Source: Paraburkholderia sp.
GTDB taxonomy: Bacteria; Pseudomonadota; Gammaproteobacteria; Burkholderiales; Burkholderiaceae
Assembly: GCF_024281035.1 (NCBI RefSeq)
Contig: NZ_JAMXLH010000029.1
Span: 1 to 64,000, forward strand
Direction of reading: 5' to 3'
DNA length: 64,000 nt
In this document: positions 31,938 through 41,374 of the stretch, piece by piece
Position numbering within the stretch: the first letter of the stretch is position 1
How the letters are laid out: each line of letters opens with the position of its first letter
Translations under genes and position numbers: made by a program
The notes under the pieces: generated by a model
Told to the model about the DNA's origin: nothing
What the model saw: only the letters and a program-made list of their open reading frames with translations
Databases searched by the model: none

Positions 31938-32894
31938 ATGGTAACGGCCACAAAGACGCAGGCAAGGCGGTCTGCGTCACTAACGGGCGCGGCGGCGGGC
32001 AGGCGCGCGGTGCGCGGCGCCGCGGCGGCGAAGACCGCAAAAGACGTGCTCGATGGCAAGACGGCGCCGGCAAACAAGACGGCCGGCAAGCAAAGCGGGG
32101 CAGCGCTCAATGGCGAGGCGAAGCCGGCACCCAAAGCGGGTGTGAAATCGGCGCGCATGAAGGCCAACGGCGCACAGGTGCCGCTCGATGACGAAGCATT
32201 GCATGCCGTGCCCGCGCCGCAGCCCGATGGCGCAGCGGCGCTCGAAACGTCGGCTGATCATCGGTCCGACGCGTTCGAGCTTGAAGTGCAGCGCCCCGAC
32301 TACTGGGATCGCGCGTGCGCCGATCTCGTCAAGCGCGACCGCATTCTCAAGAAGCTGATTCCGAAGTTCGGCCCCGTGCATCTCATGAGCCAGGACGATC
32401 CGTTCGTCACGCTCGCACGCTCGGTGGTCGGCCAGCAGATTTCGACGGCGGCAGCGCAGGCGATGTGGCGGCGTGTCGAAGATGCATGCCCCAAGCTCGT
32501 GCCGCAGCAGTTCCTGAAGCTCGGTCACGAGAAGCTCGCGGCATGCGGACTGTCGAAGCGCAAGGCGGAATACATTCTTGATCTTGCGCAACACTTCGTG
32601 TCGGGTGCACTGCACGTCGGCAAGTGGAAGTCGATGGACGACGAGGCAGTGATCGCCGAGCTCACGCAGATCCGCGGCATCGGCCGCTGGACTGCGGAGA
32701 TGTTCCTGATCTTCAATCTCGCGCGCCCGAATGTGCTGCCGCTCGACGACCTCGGACTTATCCGTGCGATCAGCGTCAACTACTTCAGCGGCGAACCGGT
32801 CACGCGCAGCGAAGCGCGCGAAGTCGCGGCCAACTGGGAGCCGTGGCGTACCGTCGCGACATGGTATATGTGGCGCAGTCTCGAGCCCGCGTGA
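31938..32894 (+). CDS. DNA-3-methyladenine glycosylase II (AlkA-like, HhH-GPD)
   Basis: 318 residues. The catalytic part begins at about residue 116 and contains LARSVVGQQISTAAAQAMW, the helix-hairpin-helix LTQIRGIGRWTAEMF and the catalytic Asp in NVLPLDDLGLIRA, all signatures of the AlkA/HhH-GPD superfamily. It removes alkylated bases such as 3-methyladenine. Residues 1-115 are a long Ala/Lys/Arg-rich low-complexity extension, unlike E. coli AlkA, which begins with a folded domain here. This part is probably disordered and could bind DNA. It lies 47 bases after cysS on the same strand. Confidence 0.9.
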   Translation: MVTATKTQARRSASLTGAAAGRRAVRGAAAAKTAKDVLDGKTAPANKTAGKQSGAALNGEAKPAPKAGVKSARMKANGAQVPLDDEALHAVPAPQPDGAAALETSADHRSDAFELEVQRPDYWDRACADLVKRDRILKKLIPKFGPVHLMSQDDPFVTLARSVVGQQISTAAAQAMWRRVEDACPKLVPQQFLKLGHEKLAACGLSKRKAEYILDLAQHFVSGALHVGKWKSMDDEAVIAELTQIRGIGRWTAEMFLIFNLARPNVLPLDDLGLIRAISVNYFSGEPVTRSEAREVAANWEPWRTVATWYMWRSLEPA

Positions 32895-33045
32895 GCCGCG
32901 TGCTTCGGTTTGATGGCATTTGAAGGTGCGAGCGAGGTTGCGCGTTTGACTATCGTCATCCGCCAATCGATAGTTCTGCGCCAGTTTCGATGCGGGCAGT
33001 CGCGGTTAGAATACGCGCTGCCGGCAAGTGCAAGGATTCCAACAC

Positions 33046-34017
33046 ATGAAAACCACGTTTCTGGATTTCGAACAGCCGATCGCTGAACTCGAAGCGAAAA
33101 TCGAAGAACTGCGCTTCGTTCAAGACGACTCGGCCGTCGATATCTCGGAGGAGATCGACCGGCTTTCGAAGAAAAGCCAGCAGCTCACGAAGGACCTCTA
33201 TTTAAGCCTGAGCCCGTGGCAGGTCTCGCAGATCGCGCGCCATCCGCAGCGTCCCTACACGCTCGACTACGTTCACGAGCTGTTCACCGATTTTCACGAA
33301 CTGCATGGCGACCGCGCATACGCGGACGACCTGGCGATCGTCGGCGGCCTCGCGCGCTTCAACGGCCAGGCCTGCATGGTGATGGGGCAGCAAAAGGGCC
33401 GCGACACGAAGGAGCGCGCCGCGCGCAACTTCGGCATGCCGCGTCCCGAAGGCTATCGCAAGGCCGAGCGGCTGATGCGCCTCGCCGAGAAATTCGGTCT
33501 GCCGATCTTCTCGTTCGTCGACACGCCGGGTGCATACCCGGGCATCGGCGCGGAAGAGCGGGGGCAGTCGGAAGCGATCGGTCGCAACCTGTACGTGATG
33601 GCCGAACTGAAGACGCCGATCATCACGACGATCATCGGTGAAGGCGGCTCGGGCGGCGCGCTCGCGATTGCCGTGGCCGATACCGTGTTGATGCTGCAAT
33701 TCTCGACCTACTCGGTCATTTCGCCGGAAGGCTGCGCGTCGATTCTGTGGAAGAGCGCCGCGAAGGCGCCCGAGGCTGCGGAAGCGCTTGGCCTCACCGC
33801 GCACCGCCTGAAGGCGCTCGGTCTCATCGACAAGATCGTGAACGAGCCGCTCGGCGGCGCGCATCGCGATCCGAAGGGCATGGCCGCGTTGCTGCGCCGC
33901 GCGCTCTCCGACTCGCTGCGCCAGTTCCAGGGCATGAGCGTCGCCGATCTGAAGGAGCGTCGTTACGAGCGCCTGATGGCCTACGGCAAGTTCAAGGAAA
34001 CGACGCCGGGCGCGTAA
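33046..34017 (+). CDS. accA: Acetyl-CoA carboxylase carboxyltransferase subunit alpha
   Basis: 323 residues from ATG at 33046, beginning [20 protein letters not shown] as in other AccA proteins. AccA with AccD forms the carboxyltransferase that makes malonyl-CoA for fatty acid synthesis. Visible landmarks are the helical N-terminus, [37 protein letters not shown] and the crotonase-type oxyanion pocket [16 protein letters not shown]. tilS starts 41 bases after the stop on the same strand, the usual accA-tilS-lysC order of Burkholderiaceae. Confidence 0.97.
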   Translation: MKTTFLDFEQPIAELEAKIEELRFVQDDSAVDISEEIDRLSKKSQQLTKDLYLSLSPWQVSQIARHPQRPYTLDYVHELFTDFHELHGDRAYADDLAIVGGLARFNGQACMVMGQQKGRDTKERAARNFGMPRPEGYRKAERLMRLAEKFGLPIFSFVDTPGAYPGIGAEERGQSEAIGRNLYVMAELKTPIITTIIGEGGSGGALAIAVADTVLMLQFSTYSVISPEGCASILWKSAAKAPEAAEALGLTAHRLKALGLIDKIVNEPLGGAHRDPKGMAALLRRALSDSLRQFQGMSVADLKERRYERLMAYGKFKETTPGA

Positions 34018-34058
34018 GCCTCGCGTCTACATGGCCGGCGCGAACGCGCCGTCACGCT

Positions 34059-35510
34059 GTGACCGACCATCCCGATCCCGACGCCGGGCGCATCGTTCTC
34101 GATGCGCTCGGCGTCGTGCTTTCCAGCCTCCCGAACGACAGCATCGTCGCCATTGCCTATAGCGGCGGCCTCGATTCGTCCGTGCTGCTCGATGCCGCCG
34201 TGCACATGGCGGGCGCGTCGCGTTGCGTCGCGCTTCACGTGCATCACGGTCTGAGTCCGAACGCCGACCAGTGGCTCGCGCATTGTGCGGCGACGGCGAG
34301 TGCGCTCGGCGTGGCGTTCGACGCGCGTCACATCGCGGTGGCGCGCGACGATCGTGCGGGTGTGGAGGCTGCGGCGCGCGAGGCGCGTTATGGCGCGCTC
34401 GACGCGATGTGCGCCGCGCATGGCGCGCAGTCGCTGTGGCTCGCGCAGCACGCCGACGACCAGGCCGAAACCGTGCTGCTGCAGCTGCTGCGCGGGGCAG
34501 GGCTCGCGGGCCTGGCTGCCATGGCGCCGGTGCGCACGCCCGCTGGCGGCGTGCCGCGCGTGCGGCCGTTGCTACATCTGTTGCGCTCGCAACTAGAGGC
34601 GTATGCGCATGCGTACGGCGTGCGCTGGATCGACGACGAATCGAACGTCGATACGCGCTACGCGCGCAACGCGCTGCGCCACGACGTGATTCCCGCGCTT
34701 GGCGCACATTTTCCGGGCTATCGCGATGCGCTTGCGCGCACGGCGGCGCATGCGGCGTCGGCACAGCGCCTGCTCGACGAGCTCGCACAAATCGACCTTC
34801 GCGATATCGCCGTCGGCCACGATGCCGAGTCGCTCTCGCACGCGAAGCTGGTCGCGCTCGACGATGCGCGCGCACTCAACGTACTGCGTTACTGGATGCG
34901 TGCGCTCTGTCTGCCCGCGGCGTCGACCGCGCGCATCGCCGACGCGTTGCGCCAGTTGCGTGAGATCGCCCGCGATGACGGCACCGGCGGCGATCATGCA
35001 TTGGGCGTCGATCACGCCGGGCAACGGCTGCGCTGCTATCGCGGGAAAATTTTCTGGGAGAGGGCGCGTGAGCCGAAGGTTGCGCAATCGATGCGTGAAC
35101 CGGCCGAACTGCGCTGGCATGGCGAGGAAATCTGGCGCTTGCCGCAGTGGCGCGGCACCTTCGTGTTTGCACCCGCCGATGCCGCCGATCCCGATGCAGT
35201 GCCCGAAGCGCTGCTCGCCAGTCAGTCGCTCGTCGCGCGTGAGCGCTCCGGCGGCGAGCGCGTGCGCGACGCGTCAGCGGGGGTGAGCCGCACGCTCAAG
35301 CATCTGTTTCAGCGGCAGGGCATTCCCGCCTGGGAGCGCGATGTGCCGCTGCTCTTCAGCGGCGAGACGCTCCTGTTCGTGCCGCGTATCGGCGTGAACC
35401 GCGCGGCGTTTCCCGAGTGGGACTCTGCCGCGTACGGCGGCGCATCCGCCGTTACGGCGACGTCGGCCTGGCGCCGCATCGAATGGCGCGAGGATCTGCA
35501 GATCGCATGA
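34059..35510 (+). CDS. tilS: tRNA(Ile)-lysidine synthase TilS
   Basis: 483 residues from GTG at 34059. TilS attaches lysine to C34 of tRNA-Ile(CAU) so that it reads AUA. The ATP-pyrophosphatase P-loop YSGGLDSS lies near residue 35 and HHGLSPNAD follows, then the conserved WLAQHADDQAETVLLQLLRG and NVDTRYARNALRHDVIP. The C-terminal ~130 residues form the tRNA-acceptor domain with VSRTLKHLFQRQGIPAWERD. It is in the usual accA-tilS-lysC position. After it the sequence character changes abruptly. Confidence 0.95.
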   Translation: MTDHPDPDAGRIVLDALGVVLSSLPNDSIVAIAYSGGLDSSVLLDAAVHMAGASRCVALHVHHGLSPNADQWLAHCAATASALGVAFDARHIAVARDDRAGVEAAAREARYGALDAMCAAHGAQSLWLAQHADDQAETVLLQLLRGAGLAGLAAMAPVRTPAGGVPRVRPLLHLLRSQLEAYAHAYGVRWIDDESNVDTRYARNALRHDVIPALGAHFPGYRDALARTAAHAASAQRLLDELAQIDLRDIAVGHDAESLSHAKLVALDDARALNVLRYWMRALCLPAASTARIADALRQLREIARDDGTGGDHALGVDHAGQRLRCYRGKIFWERAREPKVAQSMREPAELRWHGEEIWRLPQWRGTFVFAPADAADPDAVPEALLASQSLVARERSGGERVRDASAGVSRTLKHLFQRQGIPAWERDVPLLFSGETLLFVPRIGVNRAAFPEWDSAAYGGASAVTATSAWRRIEWREDLQIA

Positions 35511-35962
35511 CGCTATAAAAATAAATCGGACCCCATTATTAATGCCTGTACGGCACCGATATTGGTAAAAAGGGTTGAATCAATAACGCCAATCGCCGCA
35601 AATCCTTGCTGCACAAGCCTTTTTCGTCCATGAGCAACCAATTTCGTCTTGAAATTTCCGCGCTGATCGGGTAGGTTAACTCGTTTGTCCAGCCCGCTTT
35701 TTCGTGTTCACGGACGCCGCCAAAAGCGGCACATAGTGAAGAGGGCGCGATCTTTCCTTCGGCGGTTAAGCGTCGGTTGCGGGGACATCGTCGCGACATG
35801 CGGGCAGGGGCGCCGGAACCCAATTATTTTTCGCGCGCCGGACAAACTCCGCGCGTGCTGCACGCGCTGCATGCAAGCCGTAGCCAAGCCAGGGGCCAGG
35901 GGCCGGGCGGCAAGGCCGTCTTCAGTGCGCCAGCGCGGTAACATCTCCAGTTCAGAACGACA
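35511..35962. other. Atypical gap between tilS and lysC
   Basis: 452 bases without a convincing gene. The first ~190 bases are visibly richer in A and T than the genes around them and contain many short A-runs and T-runs (for example ataaaaataaat at 35514-35525). A 94-codon minus-strand frame (35823-35539) is open but has no known domain. The last part carries the lysC leader, with a TAACAT box at 35939-35944 as possible -10. It may be a decayed gene or a small foreign insertion. Confidence 0.5.
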
Positions 35963-37213
35963 ATGGCACTCATCGTACACAAATACGGCGGCACCTCGAT
36001 GGGCTCGGTCGAGCGCATCAAGAACGTCGCCAGGCGCGTTGCCAAATGGCACAAGGCAGGCCACAAGATGGTCGTCGTGCCTTCGGCGATGTCCGGCGAA
36101 ACCAACCGTCTGCTCGGGCTCGCGAAAGAGATTTCCGCGCAGCCCAATCCGCGCGAACTCGACATGATCGCGTCAACCGGCGAGCAGGTGAGCGTCGGCC
36201 TGCTGTCGATCGCGCTGCACGAAGCCGGCGTCGACGCCATCAGCTACACCGGCTGGCAAGTCCCGGTCAAAACCGACAGCTCGTTCACGAAGGCGCGCAT
36301 CAGCGAAATCGACGGCGAGCGCGTGCTGGCCGACCTCGATGCGGGCAAGGTGGTCGTGATCACGGGCTTTCAGGGCATCGACCCCGAAGGTCACATCACG
36401 ACGCTTGGCCGCGGCGGCTCGGACACTTCGGCAGTCGCGGTGGCCGCGGCGCTGGAGGCCGACGAATGCCTCATCTACACGGACGTCGACGGCGTCTACA
36501 CGACCGACCCGCGCGTGGTGGACGACGCGCGCCGCCTCGATCGCATCACGTTTGAAGAGATGCTGGAAATGGCCAGCCTCGGTTCGAAGGTGCTGCAGAT
36601 CCGCTCGGTCGAATTCGCGGGCAAGTATCAGGTGAAGACGCGCGTGCTCTCCAGCCTGACCGACCCGATGATGCCGCTCGACGAGGAAATGAAATCGGGC
36701 ACCCTGATTACTTTTGAAGAAGACGACACCATGGAAAAAGCAGTCATTTCGGGTATCGCGTTCCAGCGCGACGAGGCCCGCATCGCCGTGATGGGCGTGC
36801 CCGACAAGCCGGGAATTGCGTATCAGATCCTTGGCCCGGTGGCGGATGCGAACATCGACGTCGACATGATCATCCAGAACCAGAGCGTGGAAGGCAAAAC
36901 CGCTTTCACGTTCACGGTGGCCCGTGGCGATTACACCCGCGCGATGGATATCCTCACGAGCCAGGTGAAGGATCACGTGAAAGCCGAGCAGGTGCTGGGC
37001 GACCCGAAGGTGTCGAAGATTTCCGTGGTTGGCGTGGGCATGCGTTCGCACGTGGGCGTTGCGAGCAAGATGTTCCGCACGCTGTCGGAAGAGGGCATCA
37101 ACATCCAGATGATCTCGACCTCCGAAATCAAGATTTCTGTGCTGATCGACGAGAAGTACATGGAACTGGCGGTGCGCGCGCTGCACAAGGCATTCGATCT
37201 CGAGCACGAGTGA
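35963..37213 (+). CDS. lysC: Aspartokinase
   Basis: 416 residues. It phosphorylates aspartate, the first step toward lysine, threonine, methionine and diaminopimelate. The amino-acid kinase domain starts MALIVHKYGGTSMGSVERI and includes TGFQGID, LGRGGSDTSAVA and CLIYTDVDGVYTTDPR. Two ACT domains at about 260-416 (VMGVPDKPGIAYQILGPVAD and VVGVGMRSHVGVASKMFRTL) give feedback control by amino acids. The monofunctional length matches the alpha-type aspartokinase of Betaproteobacteria. I saw no lysine riboswitch in the leader. Confidence 0.97.
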   Translation: MALIVHKYGGTSMGSVERIKNVARRVAKWHKAGHKMVVVPSAMSGETNRLLGLAKEISAQPNPRELDMIASTGEQVSVGLLSIALHEAGVDAISYTGWQVPVKTDSSFTKARISEIDGERVLADLDAGKVVVITGFQGIDPEGHITTLGRGGSDTSAVAVAAALEADECLIYTDVDGVYTTDPRVVDDARRLDRITFEEMLEMASLGSKVLQIRSVEFAGKYQVKTRVLSSLTDPMMPLDEEMKSGTLITFEEDDTMEKAVISGIAFQRDEARIAVMGVPDKPGIAYQILGPVADANIDVDMIIQNQSVEGKTAFTFTVARGDYTRAMDILTSQVKDHVKAEQVLGDPKVSKISVVGVGMRSHVGVASKMFRTLSEEGINIQMISTSEIKISVLIDEKYMELAVRALHKAFDLEHE

Positions 37214-37415
37214 GCGCCATGTGACGCGGGTTTGATGCGTGTTTGACGGGTCTCGTGGGCGTAGCAGTATGGTGGCCGAAGTTTATGGTGCGAAGTCGAT
37301 CGCATACCGGCCGAAATCCTGCAAAAAAATACGTCCCACAAATTGACCGCGACGCGCTAACCCGCTATCATCTTGGCTTCGTCGCGCTGCCTCCCTGGCG
37401 CGAGCGAAGTTTTTG

Positions 37416-37509
37416 GGAGACGTGGCCGAGAGGTCGAAGGCACTCCCCTGCTAAGGGAGCATCTGGGCCAAAACCTGGATCGAGGGTTCGAATCCCTCCG
37501 TCTCCGCCA
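37416..37509 (+). tRNA. tRNA-Ser(GCT)
   Basis: 94 bases including encoded CCA. Acceptor arms ggagacg and cgtctcc pair perfectly, with discriminator G as in serine tRNAs. The anticodon stem ctccc/gggag holds GCT. A long variable arm and a T-arm with ggttcgaatcc are present. It reads AGC and AGU serine codons. It stands alone, followed by a strong terminator. No integrase or attachment-site copy is seen beside it. Confidence 0.97.
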
Positions 37510-37523
37510 GTCATATGGTGGCG

Positions 37524-37558
37524 AAACCCCGCAAGTTCTCGGACTTGCGGGGTTTTTG
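37524..37558 (+). terminator. Rho-independent terminator after tRNA-Ser
   Basis: Perfect 13-base stem aaaccccgcaagt / acttgcggggttt with a six-base loop and T-rich tail, starting 15 bases after the CCA end. Confidence 0.92.
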
Positions 37559-37560
37559 TT

Positions 37561-38029
37561 TTTCGGCTTGAAAATGTGGTTTGCCGGTGTGGCTTACGCG
37601 AATCAATCCGTGGCTGGCGGGAATGTCAGGACTGCGCAGCGATGTGTCGCGATGTGTCGTTTTGTCCGGCGCGCCGTTGCAGAAACCCCGAACGACCGAG
37701 CGCCAAGTGCGATGACTTCGGCTCGCAAACGTTGCGAGACTCGCCTCCACGGCATCGTGAGCGGTGTTATGCTGCCGGGCGTTGAAGTAGCGCGTAGTTT
37801 CGGCGCACGGGCCGTGAATGCCGGGAAAGTTGTTAATGCGATTCACGCCACGTTGCGACGCCATGTTGCGCGGGCACTGAGGTGGGGGCCGTCCACGCCC
37901 TTGTAACGAGACGTAACGACGGCTTGCGCAGAGGCGCTCTGTGCATCAGTTATTACAATCGTGAAATGTTCACTGCCCGAGGCTGCGCTATATTGCATGC
38001 AACAAAATCATTCGCAAAAAGGTGAGTCC
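37561..38029. other. Gap before the small exported protein, with a phased GTAACGA pair
   Basis: 469 bases without a supported gene. Near 37643-37660 there is a short repeat of gatgtgtcg. GTAACGA occurs at 37903-37909 and again at 37913-37919, exactly ten bases apart, about 110 bases before the next start. A TATATT box at 37990-37995 and an agg-type ribosome binding site (aaaaaggtgag) precede the ATG at 38030. Confidence 0.5.
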
Positions 38030-38371
38030 ATGAAGTTCGCACGTGTTCTTGCAATGCTTGTCGGGGGTGTGGCTATCGGTGCGTCGGGTGCAGCCATGGC
38101 TGGCCTGAACGTTGGCGTCAATATCGGCGTTCCTGCCCCGGTTTATGTCGCACCGGCGCCGGTCTACGCGCCGCCGCCGCCCGTCGTTTATCAGCCCGCG
38201 CCGGTTTATGTCGCGCCGGCACCGGCGATCTTCATTGGCTGGCACGGCGACCGCTATTGGGATGGCCGCCGCTACTGGGGCCGCGACGACTGGTATCGCC
38301 ATCATGGCCGCGGTGAAGATCGTGGCCGCTGGGGCGGCGATCACGATCACGGTCACGGCCGCTGGCACTAA
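38030..38371 (+). CDS. Small exported Pro/Val/Tyr-repeat protein with His/Arg-rich C-terminus
   Basis: 113 residues from ATG at 38030. A signal peptide of about 24 residues ends AAMA. The mature protein starts GLNVGVNIGVPAPV and continues with repeats of the type PAPVYVAPAP. It ends in an aromatic, Arg- and His-rich part (GWHGDRYWDGRRYWGRDDWY, then HDHGHGRWH). Proteins of this general layout are common in Burkholderiaceae and are uncharacterised. The His-rich end could bind metal, but this is only inference. It is monocistronic, with a terminator 70 bases after the stop. Confidence 0.86.
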   Translation: MKFARVLAMLVGGVAIGASGAAMAGLNVGVNIGVPAPVYVAPAPVYAPPPPVVYQPAPVYVAPAPAIFIGWHGDRYWDGRRYWGRDDWYRHHGRGEDRGRWGGDHDHGHGRWH

Positions 38372-38440
38372 GCGAGTCGTACGCGGCGCTTGATTACGCA
38401 AAGGCGGACGCAAAAGCGGACGCAACAGCGCTGCAAAAGA

Positions 38441-38467
38441 AAAGCCGCCCAGGAGGGCGGCTTTTTT
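38441..38467. terminator. Bidirectional terminator between the small exported protein and fabI
   Basis: Stem aaagccgccc / gggcggctttttt around the four-base loop agga. The flanking genes converge on it, and both strands have a T-run. Confidence 0.88.
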
Positions 38468-38521
38468 GTGTCTTGCAGTTGCCCGCGCAACGAAGTGCGG
38501 GGGCAGTGCGTCGGCAGTACG

Positions 38522-39313
38522 TTATTCGCTGAGACCGGACATGACGCCGACCACGGCGTGAAAGCCACCGTCGACGTGCATGATCTCGGCGGAGATGCCG
38601 CTCGCGAGATCGGAGAGCAGGAACGCGGTCGAGTTGCCGACCTGTTCGATCGTCACATTACGCTGCAGCGGCGCGTTCGCCTCGACGAAGCCGAGAAGCT
38701 TGCCGAAGCTCTTGATGCCGCTCGCCGCGAGCGTCTTGATCGGACCGGCCGAAACGCCGTTCACGCGGATACCCTTCGGGCCGAGCGAAACCGCGAGATA
38801 GCGCACGCTTGCTTCGAGCGAGGCCTTCGCGAGACCCATCGTGTTGTAGTTCGGAATCGCGCGTTCGGCGCCGAGGTAGGTGAGGGTGACGAGCGATGCG
38901 TTGCTGGCGAGCATCGGCTCTGCAGCTTTCGCGAGTGCGGGGAAGCTGTACGCCGAAATGTCGTGCGCGATGCGGAAGTTTTCGCGCGTCATGCCGTCGA
39001 GAAAATCGCCCGCGATCGCCTCGCGCGGCGCGAAGCCGATCGCATGGACGAGGCCGTCGAGCGTATCCCAATGCTGCTTCAGATCGACGAAGAGGGCTTC
39101 GATCTGCGCGTCGTCGGCGACGTCGCAAGGGAACACGAGGTTGCTGTCAAACTCGTTCGCGAATTCTGTGATGCGGTCCTTGAAACGCTCGCCGACGTAC
39201 GTGAACGCCAACTCTGCACCTTCGCGTTTGCAGGCTTGCGCGATGCCATATGCGATCGAGCGGTTCGACAGCAGCCCGGTCAGCAGGATGCGTTTGCCAG
39301 CGAGGAAGCCCAT
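38522..39313 (-). CDS. fabI: Enoyl-[acyl-carrier-protein] reductase (NADH) FabI
   Basis: 263 residues. FabI does the last reduction in each cycle of fatty acid elongation. The short-chain dehydrogenase fold shows the FabI-type cofactor loop [14 protein letters not shown] near the N-terminus. The catalytic Tyr and Lys appear in the FabI spacing Y-x6-K within [15 protein letters not shown]. The last ~30 residues hold [16 protein letters not shown]. It is divergent from yejA with only 105 bases between the starts. Confidence 0.97.
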   Translation of the reverse strand: MGFLAGKRILLTGLLSNRSIAYGIAQACKREGAELAFTYVGERFKDRITEFANEFDSNLVFPCDVADDAQIEALFVDLKQHWDTLDGLVHAIGFAPREAIAGDFLDGMTRENFRIAHDISAYSFPALAKAAEPMLASNASLVTLTYLGAERAIPNYNTMGLAKASLEASVRYLAVSLGPKGIRVNGVSAGPIKTLAASGIKSFGKLLGFVEANAPLQRNVTIEQVGNSTAFLLSDLASGISAEIMHVDGGFHAVVGVMSGLSE

Positions 39314-39418
39314 GGATTCTCCTAATCAGGTCAATGCGTCGCGCGCCCCGAGTGCCGCGCCGCGCGGTTTGGGTAGAATTCTCTCACAAGACACCGCTCA
39401 CTGGACAAATCGCCACCC

Positions 39419-41332
39419 ATGACCACAGGAACGCCCGCCAGGGCAGCGCGCGCGCAGCGCGGGCAAACGGTTGCGACGCGGTTTTGCGCGTGGGCGAAGA
39501 GGGGGGCGGCCTGTTGTCTGGCGCTCGCATTTTCATTCGCGGCGATGCCGTCCGCGCACGCGGCGTATGCGATTGCGCAATTCGGCGAGCCGAAATATCC
39601 GCCCGGTTTCAAGCACTTCGACTATGTGAATCCGGATGCGCCGAAGGGCGGTACGCTCGTGCTCGCGAATCCGGATCGACTCACGAGCTTCGACAAGTTC
39701 AATCCCTTCACGATGCGCGGCAACGCGGCGCCCGGCCTCGGCTTGATGTTCGAGAGCCTGACCGCGGGCAGCATGGACGAGGTGGCATCCGCGTACGGCC
39801 TTCTTGCCGACGACATTCGCATCGCGCCCGACCGGCTTTCGGTAACTTTTCACCTGAACCCGCGCGCGCGTTTTTCGAACGGCGATCCGGTCACGGCCGC
39901 CGACGTCAAATTCTCGCTCGACACGCTCAAGAGCCGGCAGGCGTCGCCGTCGGTACAGGCGAATTTCAGCGAAATCACGCGCGCCGTGGTGATCGATCCG
40001 GCGACGATCCGCTTCGACTTTCGCACCCGCAACCGCGAACTGCCGTTGATTGCAGGCGGCATGCCGGTGTTTTCGCAGAAGTGGGGGATGCGCGCCGACG
40101 GCAGCCGCATCGCGTTCGATCAGATTGCGTTCGAGGAGCCGATCGGCAGCGGGCCGTACGTGATCGAGCACCACTCGAATGGCCGCACGATCACCTACAG
40201 GCTCGATCCGCACTATTGGGGCAAGGACTTGCCCGTGCGCGTCGGCACGAACAACTTCGAGCGCATCACCTACAAGCTCTATTCCGACGATGTCGCGCGG
40301 CTCGAAGCGTTCAAGGCCGGCGAATACGATGCGCTCGTCGAAAACGTCGCGCGCAACTGGGTGCGGCGCGACGTCGGCAAGCGGTTCGACAGCGGCGAGC
40401 TCATCAAGCGCGAGTTCCCGCAGCACAACGGCACGGGCATGCAAGGTTTCGTCATCAACCTGCGCAAGCCGATTTTCCAGGACGTGCGCGTGAGACAGGC
40501 ACTCGATCTCGCGCTGGATTTCCAGTGGCTCAACCGCATGCTGTTCTATAGCCAGTACACGCGGCTGGATAGCTGGTTCGCCAATACCGAGTTGCAGGCG
40601 AGGGGGCTGCCTTCAACGGGCGAACTGGCTCTGCTCGATCCATGGCGCAAAGATCTCGATCCGGCCGTGTTCGGCCCGCCGCCCTTGCAGCCGAACACCA
40701 ATCCGCCCGGCTCGCTGCGCGCGAATCTGCTCAAGGCGCGCGGCCTGCTTGCGGCAGCCGGCTGGACCTATCGCGACGGCGCGCTGCGCAACGCGCAAGG
40801 CCAGCCGTTCGAGTTCGAAGTGCTCGACGATACGAGCGCCTCGGCGCAGTGGGCGCCGATCATGGCGCAGTACACGCAGGCGCTCGTGCGGCTCGGGATT
40901 CGCGTGAACTATCGCGCGGTCGACTTTGCGCTTTATCAAAAGCGGCTCGACGCCTTCGACTTCGACATGACGACGATCCGCTTTCCCGACGTGCAGGTGC
41001 CGGGTGCCGAGCAAGTCGACCGCTTCGGCAGCAAAGCCGCCGACGAGCCGGGCTCGGGTAATCTGATCGGCGTGAAATCGCCTGCCGTCGATGCGATTCT
41101 CAAGGCGCTCACACAGGCGCAAACGCTCGATCAACTGCTCGACGCCGCGCACGCGCTCGACCGGGTGCTCATGCGCGGCTACTATGTCGTACCGCAGTGG
41201 TACAACACGACGCACCGCGTCGCGTTCCGGAACACGCTGGCTTACCCGGCGAAGCTGCCGCTTTATTACGGCGCGATCGACTGGATCACCTCGACATGGT
41301 GGTTCAAGCCGCACCAGAGCGTCGCGCCCTGA
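39419..41332 (+). CDS. yejA: Peptide ABC transporter substrate-binding protein, YejA-like
   Basis: 637 residues. The signal peptide is long, with a positive N-terminal ~30 residues and a core of ACCLALAFSFAAMPSAHA (cleavage near residue 48). The SBP_bac_5 domain follows: it starts AIAQFGEPKYPPGFKHFDYV, has GGTLVLANPDRLTSFDKFNP, and MPVFSQKWG typical of the YejA group. It should capture peptides in the periplasm for YejBEF. The four yej genes are on one strand with very small gaps. A TAGAAT box at 39374-39379 may be its -10. Confidence 0.94.
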   Translation: MTTGTPARAARAQRGQTVATRFCAWAKRGAACCLALAFSFAAMPSAHAAYAIAQFGEPKYPPGFKHFDYVNPDAPKGGTLVLANPDRLTSFDKFNPFTMRGNAAPGLGLMFESLTAGSMDEVASAYGLLADDIRIAPDRLSVTFHLNPRARFSNGDPVTAADVKFSLDTLKSRQASPSVQANFSEITRAVVIDPATIRFDFRTRNRELPLIAGGMPVFSQKWGMRADGSRIAFDQIAFEEPIGSGPYVIEHHSNGRTITYRLDPHYWGKDLPVRVGTNNFERITYKLYSDDVARLEAFKAGEYDALVENVARNWVRRDVGKRFDSGELIKREFPQHNGTGMQGFVINLRKPIFQDVRVRQALDLALDFQWLNRMLFYSQYTRLDSWFANTELQARGLPSTGELALLDPWRKDLDPAVFGPPPLQPNTNPPGSLRANLLKARGLLAAAGWTYRDGALRNAQGQPFEFEVLDDTSASAQWAPIMAQYTQALVRLGIRVNYRAVDFALYQKRLDAFDFDMTTIRFPDVQVPGAEQVDRFGSKAADEPGSGNLIGVKSPAVDAILKALTQAQTLDQLLDAAHALDRVLMRGYYVVPQWYNTTHRVAFRNTLAYPAKLPLYYGAIDWITSTWWFKPHQSVAP

Positions 41333-41374
41333 CGCGGTCTTGCCACGCAGTCATAACTCACGGACGCCAGGAGC

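Noticed and set aside
35700..35962. Lysine riboswitch upstream of aspartokinase
   Set aside because: No conserved L-box helices or core motifs could be recognised, and this riboswitch is not typical of Betaproteobacteria.
37416..38029. tRNA-Ser as a possible integration site of a genomic island
   Set aside because: No integrase, no duplicated tRNA 3' end within the window and normal genes on both sides. Only an empty site, at most.
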